From contig JAEYRX010000013.1 of assembly GCA_023435225.1 (NCBI GenBank), positions 16,901-80,900 of the forward strand: a DNA stretch of 64,000 nt, given 5' to 3'. The notes under the pieces were generated by a model that ran no database searches, was not told where the DNA came from, and was given only the letters and a program-made list of their open reading frames with translations. The position numbers and the translations under genes were made by a program. Source of the DNA: Bacillota bacterium. GTDB taxonomy: Bacteria; Bacillota; UBA4882; UBA8346. Position 1 is the stretch's first letter; each line of letters starts with the position of its first letter. This document shows, one piece after another, positions 53,758-63,308 of the stretch.

Positions 53758-54511
53758 TCAGCTTGATATCAGGATGATGATATTGAACACCATTCTCCCT
53801 ATTATTAAATGAAATGGCTTTTTGAGGACAAAAGTGATAGCAAGCTAAACACTGTTCGCATCTGCCCGACCATTGGGGTTTATTGTCACTTATAATAATA
53901 TTTTTTACCGGGCAGATTTTCGCACAAATACCACAACCATTACAGTTGGAATCGGCCATAAAGTATTTATCTTCGCTATTTACCCGGTTAATAAAGGGTA
54001 TATTTCGGGAAGGCCATAAAAAGCCTAACGGTTCCCAATCATAATGCTTGTTGAATCTTTCAATTATTCTAATAATCTTGTTAATCCGTTCAGGCGCTTT
54101 TGAGAAAAGTTTCGCTTGCACATTAGGCGCTGCTACGGTCAATAATGTAATATCATTCATTGGTAATTGAATGTACACACCGGCGTTTAGCTTTTTTCCT
54201 CTTTCCTTTAGAAGGTGTTTCATCTGATTAATTGCTCCACCAACAATTGGCCAACCTCTGGTAATAACAATAAATATGTATTTAGCTTCATCTAATTCGA
54301 TACGTTTGATAAATTCCTGAACAATTTTAGGGATTCCCACATAGTAAAGAGGAAAAACAAAACCAACTTTCGGAGAGGAAACTTTGTATTCCTCTTGCTC
54401 CATGGCTTTAGCGACCGATTTTAGTTGACAGTTATCTAATTGTTGCGCAACAGATTTTGCGACTGCTAGTGAATTCCCTGTCCCAGAAAAATAAAAGATT
54501 GTCGTTTCCAT
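53741..54511 (-). CDS. EFR1-type flavodoxin-ferredoxin protein
   Basis: 256 residues: flavodoxin domain with FYFSGTGNSLAVAK, then two [4Fe-4S] motifs (CNGCGICAKICP and CEQCLACYHFCP). Soluble, unlike the 38596 paralogue with its membrane tail. It lies directly downstream of a TetR gene on the same strand, so the two are probably co-regulated. Likely an electron-transfer protein. Confidence 0.92.
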   Translation of the reverse strand: METTIFYFSGTGNSLAVAKSVAQQLDNCQLKSVAKAMEQEEYKVSSPKVGFVFPLYYVGIPKIVQEFIKRIELDEAKYIFIVITRGWPIVGGAINQMKHLLKERGKKLNAGVYIQLPMNDITLLTVAAPNVQAKLFSKAPERINKIIRIIERFNKHYDWEPLGFLWPSRNIPFINRVNSEDKYFMADSNCNGCGICAKICPVKNIIISDNKPQWSGRCEQCLACYHFCPQKAISFNNRENGVQYHHPDIKLTDFLN

Positions 54512-54564
54512 TTACATCATACTCCTAAAAATGAATTTGTTATTCGTTTTTACTCCAAAAAAAA

Positions 54565-55179
54565 TTATTTTACTAAACTATTCAACCCCGATAAATGATA
54601 ATCCAACAATTTTTGCAGGTTCAACTGAAGGTCATTTTTGTCTTCATATAATTTCAGTATCCCAAGGATGCTATTACTCAAGCTGACATAAATAATTTGC
54701 ATTAGTGAACGGGTATTTTCATACTCCAATGGTTCCAAATTTTTATTTATACTCTTCAGATAATGAAAAAAAAGATTGTTAAGATAATTAACGATTTCGT
54801 CCTTAAGTCCGGAAAATAGGGCTACTTTAGTATTTTCCATTGCGATAATGATTTTCAAACGGTTTTCATAATAAAAATTAATCATTGTTTCACTAGCAAT
54901 AAGATATAAAGAGGTTTCCCGAATATTATCAAGAGGAACTCCACTAACAGAGTCAATTTTCTGAAAAAGAATCTCCTTAAATTCTCTGATAAAATCCGGT
55001 GAAATGATTGTATTGAAAAGAGCCGTTTTGTTTTTATAATATAAATAAAGGTTTCCAACCGATAATCCTGCTTTTCCGGCAATATCAGCCATTGTAGTAT
55101 CTTTAAAACCTTTTTCGGCAAATTTTTTTAATGCGGCATCAAGTATTTTTTCTTTGATTTCTTCCTTCAGTACCTGCAT
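54565..55179 (-). CDS. TetR-family regulator
   Basis: 204 residues; the N-terminal helix-turn-helix (KFAEKGFKDTTMADIAGKAG, then VGNLYLYYKNK) is typical, with a variable ligand domain. A perfect palindrome overlaps its promoter (55191-55215), indicating autorepression. Likely controls the downstream EFR1 gene as well. Confidence 0.92.
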   Translation of the reverse strand: MQVLKEEIKEKILDAALKKFAEKGFKDTTMADIAGKAGLSVGNLYLYYKNKTALFNTIISPDFIREFKEILFQKIDSVSGVPLDNIRETSLYLIASETMINFYYENRLKIIIAMENTKVALFSGLKDEIVNYLNNLFFHYLKSINKNLEPLEYENTRSLMQIIYVSLSNSILGILKLYEDKNDLQLNLQKLLDYHLSGLNSLVK

Positions 55180-55190
55180 GGTCTCATCCC

Positions 55191-55241
55191 AATAATGAAT
55201 TTTATATTCATTATTATAAATGACCTCTAAATTGTTGTCAA
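55191..55241 (-). promoter_or_regulatory. Consensus promoter overlapped by TetR operator
   Basis: Minus strand: TTGACA (55236-55241), 17 bases, TATAAT (55213-55218). AATAATGAA/TTCATTATT (55191-55215) is a 25-base palindrome across the start site. Confidence 0.85.
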
Positions 55242-55253
55242 GAAAACGATCAA

Positions 55254-55431
55254 TTATTTTTTAAAGTAACATCCTATCAATTTGGCCTCCTCTAAGACAT
55301 GCTTTTCCATCAGTTTTAAAAGTTTCTTCCGGTTCATTTTAGGATTAGGTTTGATAATGGTATCTAAAGCATAAATAGTAAACTGATAACGGTGTTTTCC
55401 CCAAACCGGATTTGGTCCCAGGTATTCATTT
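55254..55431 (-). pseudogene. C-terminal fragment of a YbhB/YbcL (PEBP) family gene
   Basis: One frame reads GKHRYQFTIYALD, then RKKLLKLMEKHVLEEAKLIG and ends CYFKK, the C-terminal half of YbhB-like Raf-kinase-inhibitor-type proteins. The N-terminal half and the start are missing. Confidence 0.65.
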
Positions 55432-55464
55432 TTTCAATTGACTTACTGTTCACCTTTTTCCTTT

Positions 55465-56160
55465 TTAAAGAACTCCTCTTTGCTTAAGGTTGATAAATAC
55501 CGCCTGCAATCTTGCATCCTTTTGTTTAAGAATTATTTTCCGAAATATCGGCCGCATCATTAAAGCATTCACTAATCTTCCAGATAAATTCTGCAATGGG
55601 TATTTCTTGAGGTTTCTAATGTCGCTGACAATTTTTCTGCCAAGTTGATTAGCTTGCTTAATGCCTTTTATATTGTCGGTAATTTTTCTCCCTTTAAGCC
55701 CAAGAGCAAGAAAACCCGATATGTAGCTTCTTTGGAAAATACCATTACTGGTAAGTTCAACCAGGTTTTTAGCCACTTTCTTGGCTCCAAAACTACCGCA
55801 AGTTGAAATTCCGACCATATACTTGCCTCCTAAAGAAGAAGTAAGGATCTCATATACTCCTAATCGTTCAAGAAACCTTTTTAACATTGCATTCATGCTC
55901 CAGGCATAAGTAGGAGAACTCCAAATAATTCCATCCGCACCATAAATAATACTTTTTAATGATTCAAAATCATCCGGAATCGGACATCTCCCCTCAGCCG
56001 TACATTTGGAACACCCTTTACAAAATTCTATTTGGAATTTTGGTAAGTATATCTCGGTAACGGTTACCCCTTCATCCGCAGCGCCGTTAAGAACTTCTCT
56101 AACTAAAGTAGCGGTACTGTCGTTAGGATTAGGACTGCTGATAACGCCAACTATTTTCAT
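55465..56160 (-). CDS. Flavodoxin-family NAD(P)H-dependent oxidoreductase
   Basis: 231 residues: GVISSPNPNDSTATLV loop, CKGCSKCTAEGRCP cysteine motif and WSSPTYAWSMNAMLKRFLER. The C-terminal extension (about 185-231, basic) is longer than in the 52806 protein. Role unknown. Confidence 0.9.
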   Translation of the reverse strand: MKIVGVISSPNPNDSTATLVREVLNGAADEGVTVTEIYLPKFQIEFCKGCSKCTAEGRCPIPDDFESLKSIIYGADGIIWSSPTYAWSMNAMLKRFLERLGVYEILTSSLGGKYMVGISTCGSFGAKKVAKNLVELTSNGIFQRSYISGFLALGLKGRKITDNIKGIKQANQLGRKIVSDIRNLKKYPLQNLSGRLVNALMMRPIFRKIILKQKDARLQAVFINLKQRGVL

Positions 56161-56241
56161 TGTTATTCCTCCATAGTTTTAAATTTAGAAGCGCGCTTTA
56201 GCCTTTTTATACGCTTTATACGCTTTTTTTTCATAAAAAAA

Positions 56242-56266
56242 AATCGGGAATTTCTCCCGATTTTTC
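56242..56266 (-). terminator. Terminator of the LuxR-type gene
   Basis: AATCGGGA/TCCCGATT with a TTTTT tail on both strands; a second hairpin AGGGAA/TTCCCT lies just before it at 56281-56295. Confidence 0.75.
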
Positions 56267-56321
56267 TCCCTAACCAATATAGGGAACTTTTCCCTACACT
56301 ACTATTGAATGCAATTTAGTA

Positions 56322-57215
56322 TTATATACTTGCGGCTTCAATCAAGTTTATCAATTGTTTTCTACTGTTAACCCCGGTTTTGGAGTATATGTTTTGAATA
56401 TGAGCATCTACTGTTTTATAAGCTATCGTTAAATCTTCGGCAATCTCTTTATAAGCTTTTCCTTTCCTAAGCAACATAATAATCTCAGCTTCCCTTCCGG
56501 TAATATTGAACTTTTCGATAAAATAGTCCGAAAGGGCTCCATTCTCCGGATTAATAAAAAATGGGACATTAAAGTAGGTTTTAATAAGGAGCAAACTGCA
56601 AAAACTTGTTATCAGGAGATAAACAGGCAAGTATAGCGGCTTAGCAAATAAAAGTTCTTGAAACATAGAGAAACCTGTTTGAGGTGATTTCATTAAAAGG
56701 TATGGAACAAAGAGAATGAACATTCCGATAATATAAGCTATGGCCCTTGGCTTAACTGCAATACTCCTGATTGCAGCAAGAATGGTAAATGCTATTGTAA
56801 GCAAAACCGTAACAATAATTAGTTTATTAATAATTATGTACTCCGGAATAAAAGAAAGAAAAGAATTTGTAAGGAAACTCAAAGGTAATAATCCTACTAA
56901 TTTTTTAATCATTCGAGACGGTTTTCGTCCAGCCATAAAAAATGGGAAAATAGTTATTACAAAAAGTAGCAGAGCTGTTCCCGATAAATCAAAGCATTTA
57001 AATATTCCATCTAATAAAGAGTTTTCTTTTCCGGTATAAACTATTATGGTTTTAATTAATATTCCCACTAAAATAACTTGCAATGAAACGATAATCAAAA
57101 TAAAATATTTAAGAGATTCTTTCTTATATCGCAAATAACTCAATATTCCGGCTGTAATTGCAGCAGCATTCAATTGCATAATAAGAATATAAAGAATAAT
57201 TGTTATTTCTTTCAT
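56322..57215 (-). CDS. Membrane-bound LuxR-family regulator
   Basis: 297 residues: about seven hydrophobic segments (1-215) and a C-terminal LuxR helix-turn-helix (NITGREAEIIMLL, KEIAEDLTIAYKTVDAH). A one-component membrane sensor; signal unknown. Such genes often control nearby envelope or redox genes, but none is obviously linked. Confidence 0.88.
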   Translation of the reverse strand: MKEITIILYILIMQLNAAAITAGILSYLRYKKESLKYFILIIVSLQVILVGILIKTIIVYTGKENSLLDGIFKCFDLSGTALLLFVITIFPFFMAGRKPSRMIKKLVGLLPLSFLTNSFLSFIPEYIIINKLIIVTVLLTIAFTILAAIRSIAVKPRAIAYIIGMFILFVPYLLMKSPQTGFSMFQELLFAKPLYLPVYLLITSFCSLLLIKTYFNVPFFINPENGALSDYFIEKFNITGREAEIIMLLRKGKAYKEIAEDLTIAYKTVDAHIQNIYSKTGVNSRKQLINLIEAASI

Positions 57216-57279
57216 GGGTCTCCCAAAAACTTATTTAGTTTATGCATAAAAATTACAAATAATATATATATATTATACT

Positions 57280-57435
57280 ACAGGATTCTGCTCCCATTTC
57301 GGGACAAGATACCCGAAATGCGTAGTTTCGAAGAGGGATATTCCTTATTTCGAAGACATCAGAACCTTTGAGCCCGCCTTATCTTGGTATGCGTGATCGT
57401 ATCGATCCCTGCCCTGAAAACTTTGGCGGGTTTTT
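57280..57435 (+). ncRNA. Candidate orphan small RNA with terminator
   Basis: CATTTCGGG/CCCGAAATG (57295-57320) is a perfect nine-base hairpin; two TTCGAA blocks (57327-57354) can pair; and CCCGCC/GGCGGG (57373-57430) with TTTTT resembles a terminator. No gene on the plus strand feeds it. A weak TATACT -10 lies just upstream. Confidence 0.35.
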
Positions 57436-57446
57436 ATTTATGGGAG

Positions 57447-57605
57447 TCAGGAGTTTAGTAGTCTTAACTGCAGTAGTCAGTAGTTTAGGAGTCAGGAGCC
57501 AGTATTGTGAGTGAACTTTTGTGGGTTTTTATTGCTTTAGTTTCGGAGCATAGGCCAAATTCTCCTGGCTACTGACTCCTGTCTTCTGGGTACTGAATAC
57601 TATTG
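57447..57605. repeat. Stuttering inverted repeat (GGAGTCAGGAGTT words)
   Basis: GGGAGTCAGGAGTTTAGTAG and TTAGGAGTCAGGAGCCAG on the left face CTGGCTACTGACTCCTGTC and TACTGAATACTATTGACC on the right. Confidence 0.6.
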
Positions 57606-57620
57606 ACCAATAATCTTAGC

Positions 57621-59126
57621 CTACAGCTTATATATCTCCCCATATTTATCTTTTAAATACTTGACATAAGAATCAATCTCCAGCGGGTATCCGGTGGCTT
57701 TTTCAATTATTTCCGGCGCCGTATATTGCCGTCCATATTTATAAATATGTTCGTTGAGCCAATTATGTAATGGTTCGAAGTTCCCGGCGGCAATTTCACT
57801 GGGGATATTCGGATCCGCTTTTACCGCTGCATTGAAGAACTGGGCGCTTAAAATATTTCCCAAGGTATAGCTTTGAAAATATCCGCCGATGGTCCCGCTG
57901 TACCAGTGCATATCTTGCAGAACTCCCAAGCTGTCATCGGGAGGCGCAACTCCAATACTTTCTTGGTACCTTTCAATCCAAGCCTCGGGAAGATCTTTAA
58001 CCGCCAGCTTCCCTTCCAGCATTGCGGTCTCCAGTTCAAACCGGATCATCACATGCAGGTTATAAGTAACTTCATCAGCATCGGTCCTAATTAAGGAGCG
58101 TTCTACTTTATTTATGGCTCTGTAAAAGGTATCTAATGGGACTGCCTGTAACTGTTCCGGAAAAACAGTCTGCAATTTCGGGTAGAAATACTGCCAGAAA
58201 TTTCTACTCCGGCCTACTAAGTTCTCCCATAAACGTGATTGGCTTTCATGAACTGCCATTGAGGTCCCACTGGCCAACGGTGTTCCGTCAAAATCCGGAT
58301 AAATCCCTTGTTCATAAAGGGCGTGACCGCTTTCATGAATAGTGCTGAAAAGAGCCTCCCCCAGATAATTTTCTTTAATCCGGGTAGTAATCCGGACATC
58401 ACTAATTGCAAAAGTAGTGGTAAATGGATGCGGACTTTTATCCTGGCGTCCCCGCATAAAGTCATAACCAAGTTTCTTTGAAACTTCCAATCCAAAAGCC
58501 AATTGTTTTTCCTCGGGAAAGATTCTCCGCAGACAAGCATCATCCGGTTCCGGCTGAGAGGTAATCTTCTTTACCAACGGAGTTAACTCGAAGCGCAATT
58601 TTTCAAACAGAGGCCGAATTATAGCAACAGTCATTCCTTCATCAAGTTGATCAATTAAGGGATCGGCAATGTGCTGGTAACCGGGATAAAAATTCGCCAT
58701 TTCCCTGCTCATATCCAGAGTCTTCTCCAATAACGGCTCCACCAATTTAAATTGATGTTCCGACCTGGCTTTAGCCCATGCCTCGTATGTCTTGGAAGTA
58801 TGTTCGGAAAATTTAGCCGTGAATGAGGCTGGGATTTTTACCGCTTTTTCATAATCACGAGCGCTTACTTTAATTAAGGCCGCTTCGACCGAATCAGGTG
58901 GAAGCTCATTTAATAACGGCTGCAATTCTTCCAACAGCTTGCCAATCTCAGGACTGGTAAATTTCTCATGAGCTAACCGTCCCAGGGTAGCCAATTGACG
59001 TCCCCGGGCTTCACTACCTCCCGGAGGCATGAAGGTCATTTGATCCCATGAGAGAATAGCCGCCGCTGAGTTTAAATCATTGACTTCGGTTAACCGGTTT
59101 TTAAGTTCCTCAAGTTTGGGGTGCAT
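57621..59126 (-). CDS. M32 family carboxypeptidase
   Basis: 501 residues, the standard length. The zinc motif HESGH is in TIHESGHALYEQG with GTSMAVHESQSR further on; LSWDQMTFMPPGG at the N-terminus and DADEVTYNLHVMIRFELE are also family signatures. A broad-specificity metallocarboxypeptidase in the cytoplasm. Monocistronic. Confidence 0.96.
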   Translation of the reverse strand: MHPKLEELKNRLTEVNDLNSAAAILSWDQMTFMPPGGSEARGRQLATLGRLAHEKFTSPEIGKLLEELQPLLNELPPDSVEAALIKVSARDYEKAVKIPASFTAKFSEHTSKTYEAWAKARSEHQFKLVEPLLEKTLDMSREMANFYPGYQHIADPLIDQLDEGMTVAIIRPLFEKLRFELTPLVKKITSQPEPDDACLRRIFPEEKQLAFGLEVSKKLGYDFMRGRQDKSPHPFTTTFAISDVRITTRIKENYLGEALFSTIHESGHALYEQGIYPDFDGTPLASGTSMAVHESQSRLWENLVGRSRNFWQYFYPKLQTVFPEQLQAVPLDTFYRAINKVERSLIRTDADEVTYNLHVMIRFELETAMLEGKLAVKDLPEAWIERYQESIGVAPPDDSLGVLQDMHWYSGTIGGYFQSYTLGNILSAQFFNAAVKADPNIPSEIAAGNFEPLHNWLNEHIYKYGRQYTAPEIIEKATGYPLEIDSYVKYLKDKYGEIYKL

Positions 59127-59205
59127 TTAAATCTCCTTCCGAGTTCCTTCTTCCTATTTTAATATTCTATCCGAAAAAGCTTTATTATTCCCCTGCGTAT
59201 ATCAA

Positions 59206-60267
59206 CTAGTAATTTTTTAATAATGTTTGAGAAATCCGGCGCATCTCTCTACAGAACCGTACCGGTTCTTCATAATTTGGTGAATGTGCGGAGTTCTCAA
59301 ATTCTATATATTCCTTCCGGGGAGCGTCCATCATAACGTAAAAATCTCTTACCAATTCAGATGGAGTGTTGTAATCGTATTTCCCCTGAATAAAATAAAC
59401 AGGTGTTTTGATACTTTTAATCTCTTCATCAAACTTCAAATTTTGTAACCATTGTTCACCGATATTACCTTCCGAATAATCAATCCCTTTAATAAAATTT
59501 ATCTTATCAAAAATAGTATATTCGGTTGCAATTAACAAACGATAATATAAATCCTTCGTGTCTAAGTTATGTAAAAAACCTTTATAATACCACAACCATT
59601 TTCGTTCTATATGTTTTTCTTCCATTCCATTCCGGTAAATTCCTTCTTTTATATTTATTGCTTCCAGTTCATTTATAGCTTTTTCATTATGCGCTTGAAG
59701 CGCCATTTTCTTAGTCCATTCATATGATAATTGTTCACCTTTATTACCGTTAATTAGTTGACCAATTCCAATATAAGCATAAAAATCATCAGGATGATCA
59801 TAAGCTGTTTTTAAACCTAAATATGACCCCCAACTATGACCGAGAAGAAAAATTTTATCGCGGTGAAACCGTTTTTTTAAATATTGAACTAATTCGTAGG
59901 TATCGGAAAGCAACTGTTCCGAAGTTACGGTTTTTTCATCAAGCTGCTCACTAAAAGATTTTCCCGCGCCTCTCTGATCCCAGTTGACTACTATAAAATT
60001 CTTCTCCAACTCAGCATTCAACTGTCTAGTTAAGACCATCTCAGCAAAACCGGGACCGCCATGTAAAAAAAGTAACACCGGTTTGGATACATTCTCGCCT
60101 CTAATCAATATCCACTGATCAACTCCACCAATTTGAATCTTTTCCAAGCCGGCAATTCCGCCGTCTTTCATAGCAGGGGTGGTGGCGATTGAAAATCTGA
60201 TTACTAAAACCAGCAAACCGGTTAAGATGACTAGTAGCGAACTTAAAACAATCTTTTTGAATCTCAT
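59206..60267 (-). CDS. Alpha/beta hydrolase, proline iminopeptidase-like
   Basis: 353 residues: an N-terminal signal anchor (about 5-28), oxyanion region LHGGPGFAE, WDQRGAGKS, nucleophile elbow GHSWGS, Asp in GKYDYNTPSE and His in NSAHSPNYE. Probably an envelope-attached peptidase or esterase. It overlaps the TetR gene by four bases, so the two are co-translated and it is likely controlled by that repressor. Confidence 0.9.
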   Translation of the reverse strand: MRFKKIVLSSLLVILTGLLVLVIRFSIATTPAMKDGGIAGLEKIQIGGVDQWILIRGENVSKPVLLFLHGGPGFAEMVLTRQLNAELEKNFIVVNWDQRGAGKSFSEQLDEKTVTSEQLLSDTYELVQYLKKRFHRDKIFLLGHSWGSYLGLKTAYDHPDDFYAYIGIGQLINGNKGEQLSYEWTKKMALQAHNEKAINELEAINIKEGIYRNGMEEKHIERKWLWYYKGFLHNLDTKDLYYRLLIATEYTIFDKINFIKGIDYSEGNIGEQWLQNLKFDEEIKSIKTPVYFIQGKYDYNTPSELVRDFYVMMDAPRKEYIEFENSAHSPNYEEPVRFCREMRRISQTLLKNY

Positions 60268-60893
60268 AATCTACGATCTCCTTTATCAGTAGTGATCCCA
60301 TCTAATATAAAAGAAACTAAATATTCTATTAATTGCGGAAAATGGACTTCCCCCAAATCCTCCTTGTGCATTTCCACATAATAAACAGCATCAAAGAACG
60401 TCAAGAGCAAATCCGGATTAATATTCTTTATTAATCCTTCATTTTGCCATTTTTCTAATAGCGGAAGAAAAAATGCATAAGACTCTCTTCTGGCTTTTTC
60501 TTTCATTTCCGGGTTAAGTTTTTTGATAATATTAAGAAACTGTTCCTGATGGTCATGACTTCCGCGAATAGTATTATTAATTACTTCCCGGTTAAGCTTG
60601 AAAAACACTTCCGGTATCACTTCTCTTGGCGATTTATCACAGTTGATTTCCGCCATGATTTTTTGGGTAATAGTTTGATTCTCCGTAAAATAAATTTTCA
60701 TGAACAAATCTTCTTTGGACTCAAAGAACTGATAGAAACTCCCGGAAGCTATTCCAACTTTGCTCGTAATATCATTAATTGCAGTTTTTTTAAATCCTTG
60801 CTCAGCAAACAAGGTTTTACCAACCTCAAAAAGCTTTTCTTTTATGATTTCCTGCTCTTCCGGTGTAAAAGAACGAGATATTTTAACCACCAC
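60264..60893 (-). CDS. TetR-family regulator of the alpha/beta hydrolase operon
   Basis: 209 residues; helix-turn-helix in FAEQGFKKTAINDITSKVG and ASGSFYQFFESKEDLF. The start is one of two adjacent GTG codons (60893 or 60890) with AGGTGG overlapping them. The palindrome TGAATGAA/TTCATTCA lies just upstream, next to the -10. Confidence 0.9.
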   Translation of the reverse strand: MVVKISRSFTPEEQEIIKEKLFEVGKTLFAEQGFKKTAINDITSKVGIASGSFYQFFESKEDLFMKIYFTENQTITQKIMAEINCDKSPREVIPEVFFKLNREVINNTIRGSHDHQEQFLNIIKKLNPEMKEKARRESYAFFLPLLEKWQNEGLIKNINPDLLLTFFDAVYYVEMHKEDLGEVHFPQLIEYLVSFILDGITTDKGDRRL

Positions 60894-60896
60894 CTA

Positions 60897-60929
60897 TGAA
60901 TGAACTAAATTTTATTCATTCATATTATA
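60897..60929 (-). promoter_or_regulatory. TetR operator and -10 of the hydrolase operon
   Basis: TGAATGAA (60897-60904) and TTCATTCA (60915-60922), with TATAAT on the minus strand at 60924-60929. Confidence 0.7.
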
Positions 60930-61012
60930 TCTATTTTTAGCCTCCTACACAATATAGTATTTCGACGAGAAGATTAGCCGTTATTAATCGTTAAACTTCA
61001 AATCATAACCGG

Positions 61013-61795
61013 CTACTTTAAAATATCCCGCTTAACAAAAACAGTCCAACCAGCCCAATAAAACACTGCTAAATAAAGAACGATAATCATTAAAGAAAAA
61101 CCTAGATTATTTAAATCCAAAGATTTTAGATATTGGGTAAGCTGAGTATGACTAAAAAGAAAATATTTAGACCAGGGTTTTTCAGCTATAAACATCGCTA
61201 ATTGCGGACCAAGGAGCATAGTAAAGAAAGTAACCCCGGTAGATAAAGCGTTGCTTTTGGTAATCGCGGATAACGTGAAAGCAATAGTGGCATAAGTTAA
61301 AACTTCAACAAACATAAGTAAGTATAAAAAAATCAATTTTGGAAAAGAAAAATCAAAGACAATTTTTGTTCCCGGGTTCTCCGGTAAAACAATACCATGT
61401 CTGGTAAAAATGAATAAAATCCCGTGAAAAAACATTGCGGAAGCCAAGAGAATGGTCATTAGTACAATGATAAAGATGATTAGCGTTAAATATTTGGTTA
61501 ATAATATCTTACTCCGGTTAGCGGGACGGATTAATAATAACTTGATTGTCCCCCAGGCGAATTCATTGGCCATAATTCCACCGGCTATAGCGATTGAAAA
61601 AATAATCACTAAAAACAACAATCCGGCTTGTCCGGCGACTGCCCCCCAATAGTTTGAATCATAAGGAGTATTTATCCGGTCGAATATAACCGTTAAAAAC
61701 ACCAATACTAATAAAGTAAAAATCATCACCAAGGTACTTTTTCTATGGAACAGCTTTAACATTTCACTCTGGACCAATCTTTTAATCATTACCAT
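61013..61795 (-). CDS. ABC-2 type transporter permease
   Basis: 260 residues with six hydrophobic segments, of the lantibiotic/bacitracin-type permease family; the segment EFAWGTIKLLLIRPANRSKI follows the first loop as in that family. It overlaps the ATPase gene by 14 bases. Probably exports or protects against a peptide antibiotic; substrate unknown. Confidence 0.9.
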   Translation of the reverse strand: MVMIKRLVQSEMLKLFHRKSTLVMIFTLLVLVFLTVIFDRINTPYDSNYWGAVAGQAGLLFLVIIFSIAIAGGIMANEFAWGTIKLLLIRPANRSKILLTKYLTLIIFIIVLMTILLASAMFFHGILFIFTRHGIVLPENPGTKIVFDFSFPKLIFLYLLMFVEVLTYATIAFTLSAITKSNALSTGVTFFTMLLGPQLAMFIAEKPWSKYFLFSHTQLTQYLKSLDLNNLGFSLMIIVLYLAVFYWAGWTVFVKRDILK

Positions 61796-62687
61796 CCACT
61801 GTTACCTCCATGAATATATCCTCCAATGATTTTGTTTTTGGTCCAAATCCATATACTATAATTCCCTGGCCAATAAGGTTGGTATTTATTTGGGCTGCGT
61901 TCTCCCTGTTAACATTCACACCCAGATAATTGCCTTCGATTGTAACTTTTACACCTGGTAATTTGTTATTAATTATATTTACTGCCTCTATCGGCCGGTC
62001 AACTTCAAATTGAATAAATTGGCCGGTAGCTTCAGTTAAACTTCTGACATCAAGCAGCTTCCCGTTTTTAATAATAGCTGTTCTATCACATAGTAGATCC
62101 ATCTCCGCTAAGATATGGCTGGAAACAATGACTGCAACATCTTCTTCGTCGGCCAAATATCGTAGATATTGGCGAAGTTCTTTGATACCGGCAGGGTCCA
62201 AACCATTGGTAGGTTCATCAAGGATTAAAACCGAAGGATGGTGTAGTAGAGCTTGGGCTATCCCCAACCGCTGTTTCATCCCCAGTGAATAAGTAGCCAC
62301 TTTCTCATGGATATAATCTCCTAGTTTCAGAAACCCTACTAATTCCTCAATCCGCTTGTTGCTAACCCCCGGAGAAAGGTTGGTAAAGTGGAGCAAATTT
62401 TGATACCCGGTTAAAAAGTTATAAAGTTCCGGATTCTCGACAATAGCTCCTACTTGGGCAATGGCCTTGGTAAAATCGGTGGTGATATTTTTCCCTTGGA
62501 TAAAGATATCACCGGATGAAATCGAAATTAATCCGACTATCATCCGGATGGTCATTGTTTTGCCGGCTCCATTCGGTCCCAGCAGTCCGAAGACTTCACC
62601 CTTTTGTACGGTAAAGCTAAGATTTTCAATAATGGTTTTAACACCGATTTTTTTAGTAACATTTCGCAATTCGATTGCCGGTTGCAG
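61782..62687 (-). CDS. ABC transporter ATP-binding protein (BcrA-like)
   Basis: Walker A LLGPNGAGKTM, signature YSLGMKQRLG (a usual variant in this family), Walker B VLILDEPTNGLDP and H-loop SSHIL, with a C-terminal extension. The first TTG (62669) starts mid-motif; the upstream in-frame residues QPAIEL look like the true N-terminus. A CTG at 62687 has AGAAGG about eight bases upstream, so a rare CTG start is suspected. Confidence 0.88.
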   Translation of the reverse strand: MQPAIELRNVTKKIGVKTIIENLSFTVQKGEVFGLLGPNGAGKTMTIRMIVGLISISSGDIFIQGKNITTDFTKAIAQVGAIVENPELYNFLTGYQNLLHFTNLSPGVSNKRIEELVGFLKLGDYIHEKVATYSLGMKQRLGIAQALLHHPSVLILDEPTNGLDPAGIKELRQYLRYLADEEDVAVIVSSHILAEMDLLCDRTAIIKNGKLLDVRSLTEATGQFIQFEVDRPIEAVNIINNKLPGVKVTIEGNYLGVNVNRENAAQINTNLIGQGIIVYGFGPKTKSLEDIFMEVTVDGND

Positions 62688-62737
62688 TAGATTTCCCTTC
62701 TTTCAATTTTTTCTTAATGTTTTATTAATATCTCTAA

Positions 62738-63067
62738 AACTTTCGCACTTTAATTTTAATGCAGTAAAATCAATAATTTAAGGTATCAACTTTTGAAAAA
62801 ATCGTTAAATATATAAGATGAACTAAGTCATACGAATAAGCTTTCCCCTTCCAAAAGCCGAATGGGAAAGGTAAATAGCAGAATTTAGTTCATCTTATTT
62901 ACAGCTGTAATAAGTTGAATTAAATTCATTAATTCTCTATTACGGTCAGCTTTAAGAACGTAATATTTATTCGGGAAATTTAATTCAACTTATATCGTTC
63001 GATGTTTTCAAAAGTTAATTTTAATTGATATGACTTTACTGCAAGACGTTTTTGTAGTGCGAAAGTT
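62738..63067. repeat. 330-bp nested palindromic element
   Basis: Outer arms AACTTTCGCACT / AGTGCGAAAGTT, next GCAGTAAA / TTTACTGC and AACTTTTGAAAA / TTTTCAAAAGTT. Inside are two separate hairpins: ATAAGATGAACTAA with TTTAGTTCATCTTAT, and ATAAGTTGAATTAA with TTAATTCAACTTAT. A solo end lies at 39631. A half copy of the 115-bp element end follows near 63100-63125. Confidence 0.75.
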
Positions 63068-63308
63068 GAGTATCTCCTAAATCTCAAATCTTTTTCATAT
63101 TCTTGATAATTATGGAAATCCCTTTAATATATTTTAAATCGATCTCACTTTTAAAGCACAGATAAAATGAGGAATTTTTCTCCCTCATTAATTTTATTAA
63201 TTTATTCCCGTTAAACTGTCTTCCGACAAAGCTTTACAAGTCTTATCAAGTCCTCCAGTCCCAATTGTTCTTCTTCAACAACTCCGAAAGGCGATCAGCC
63301 GCATTATC

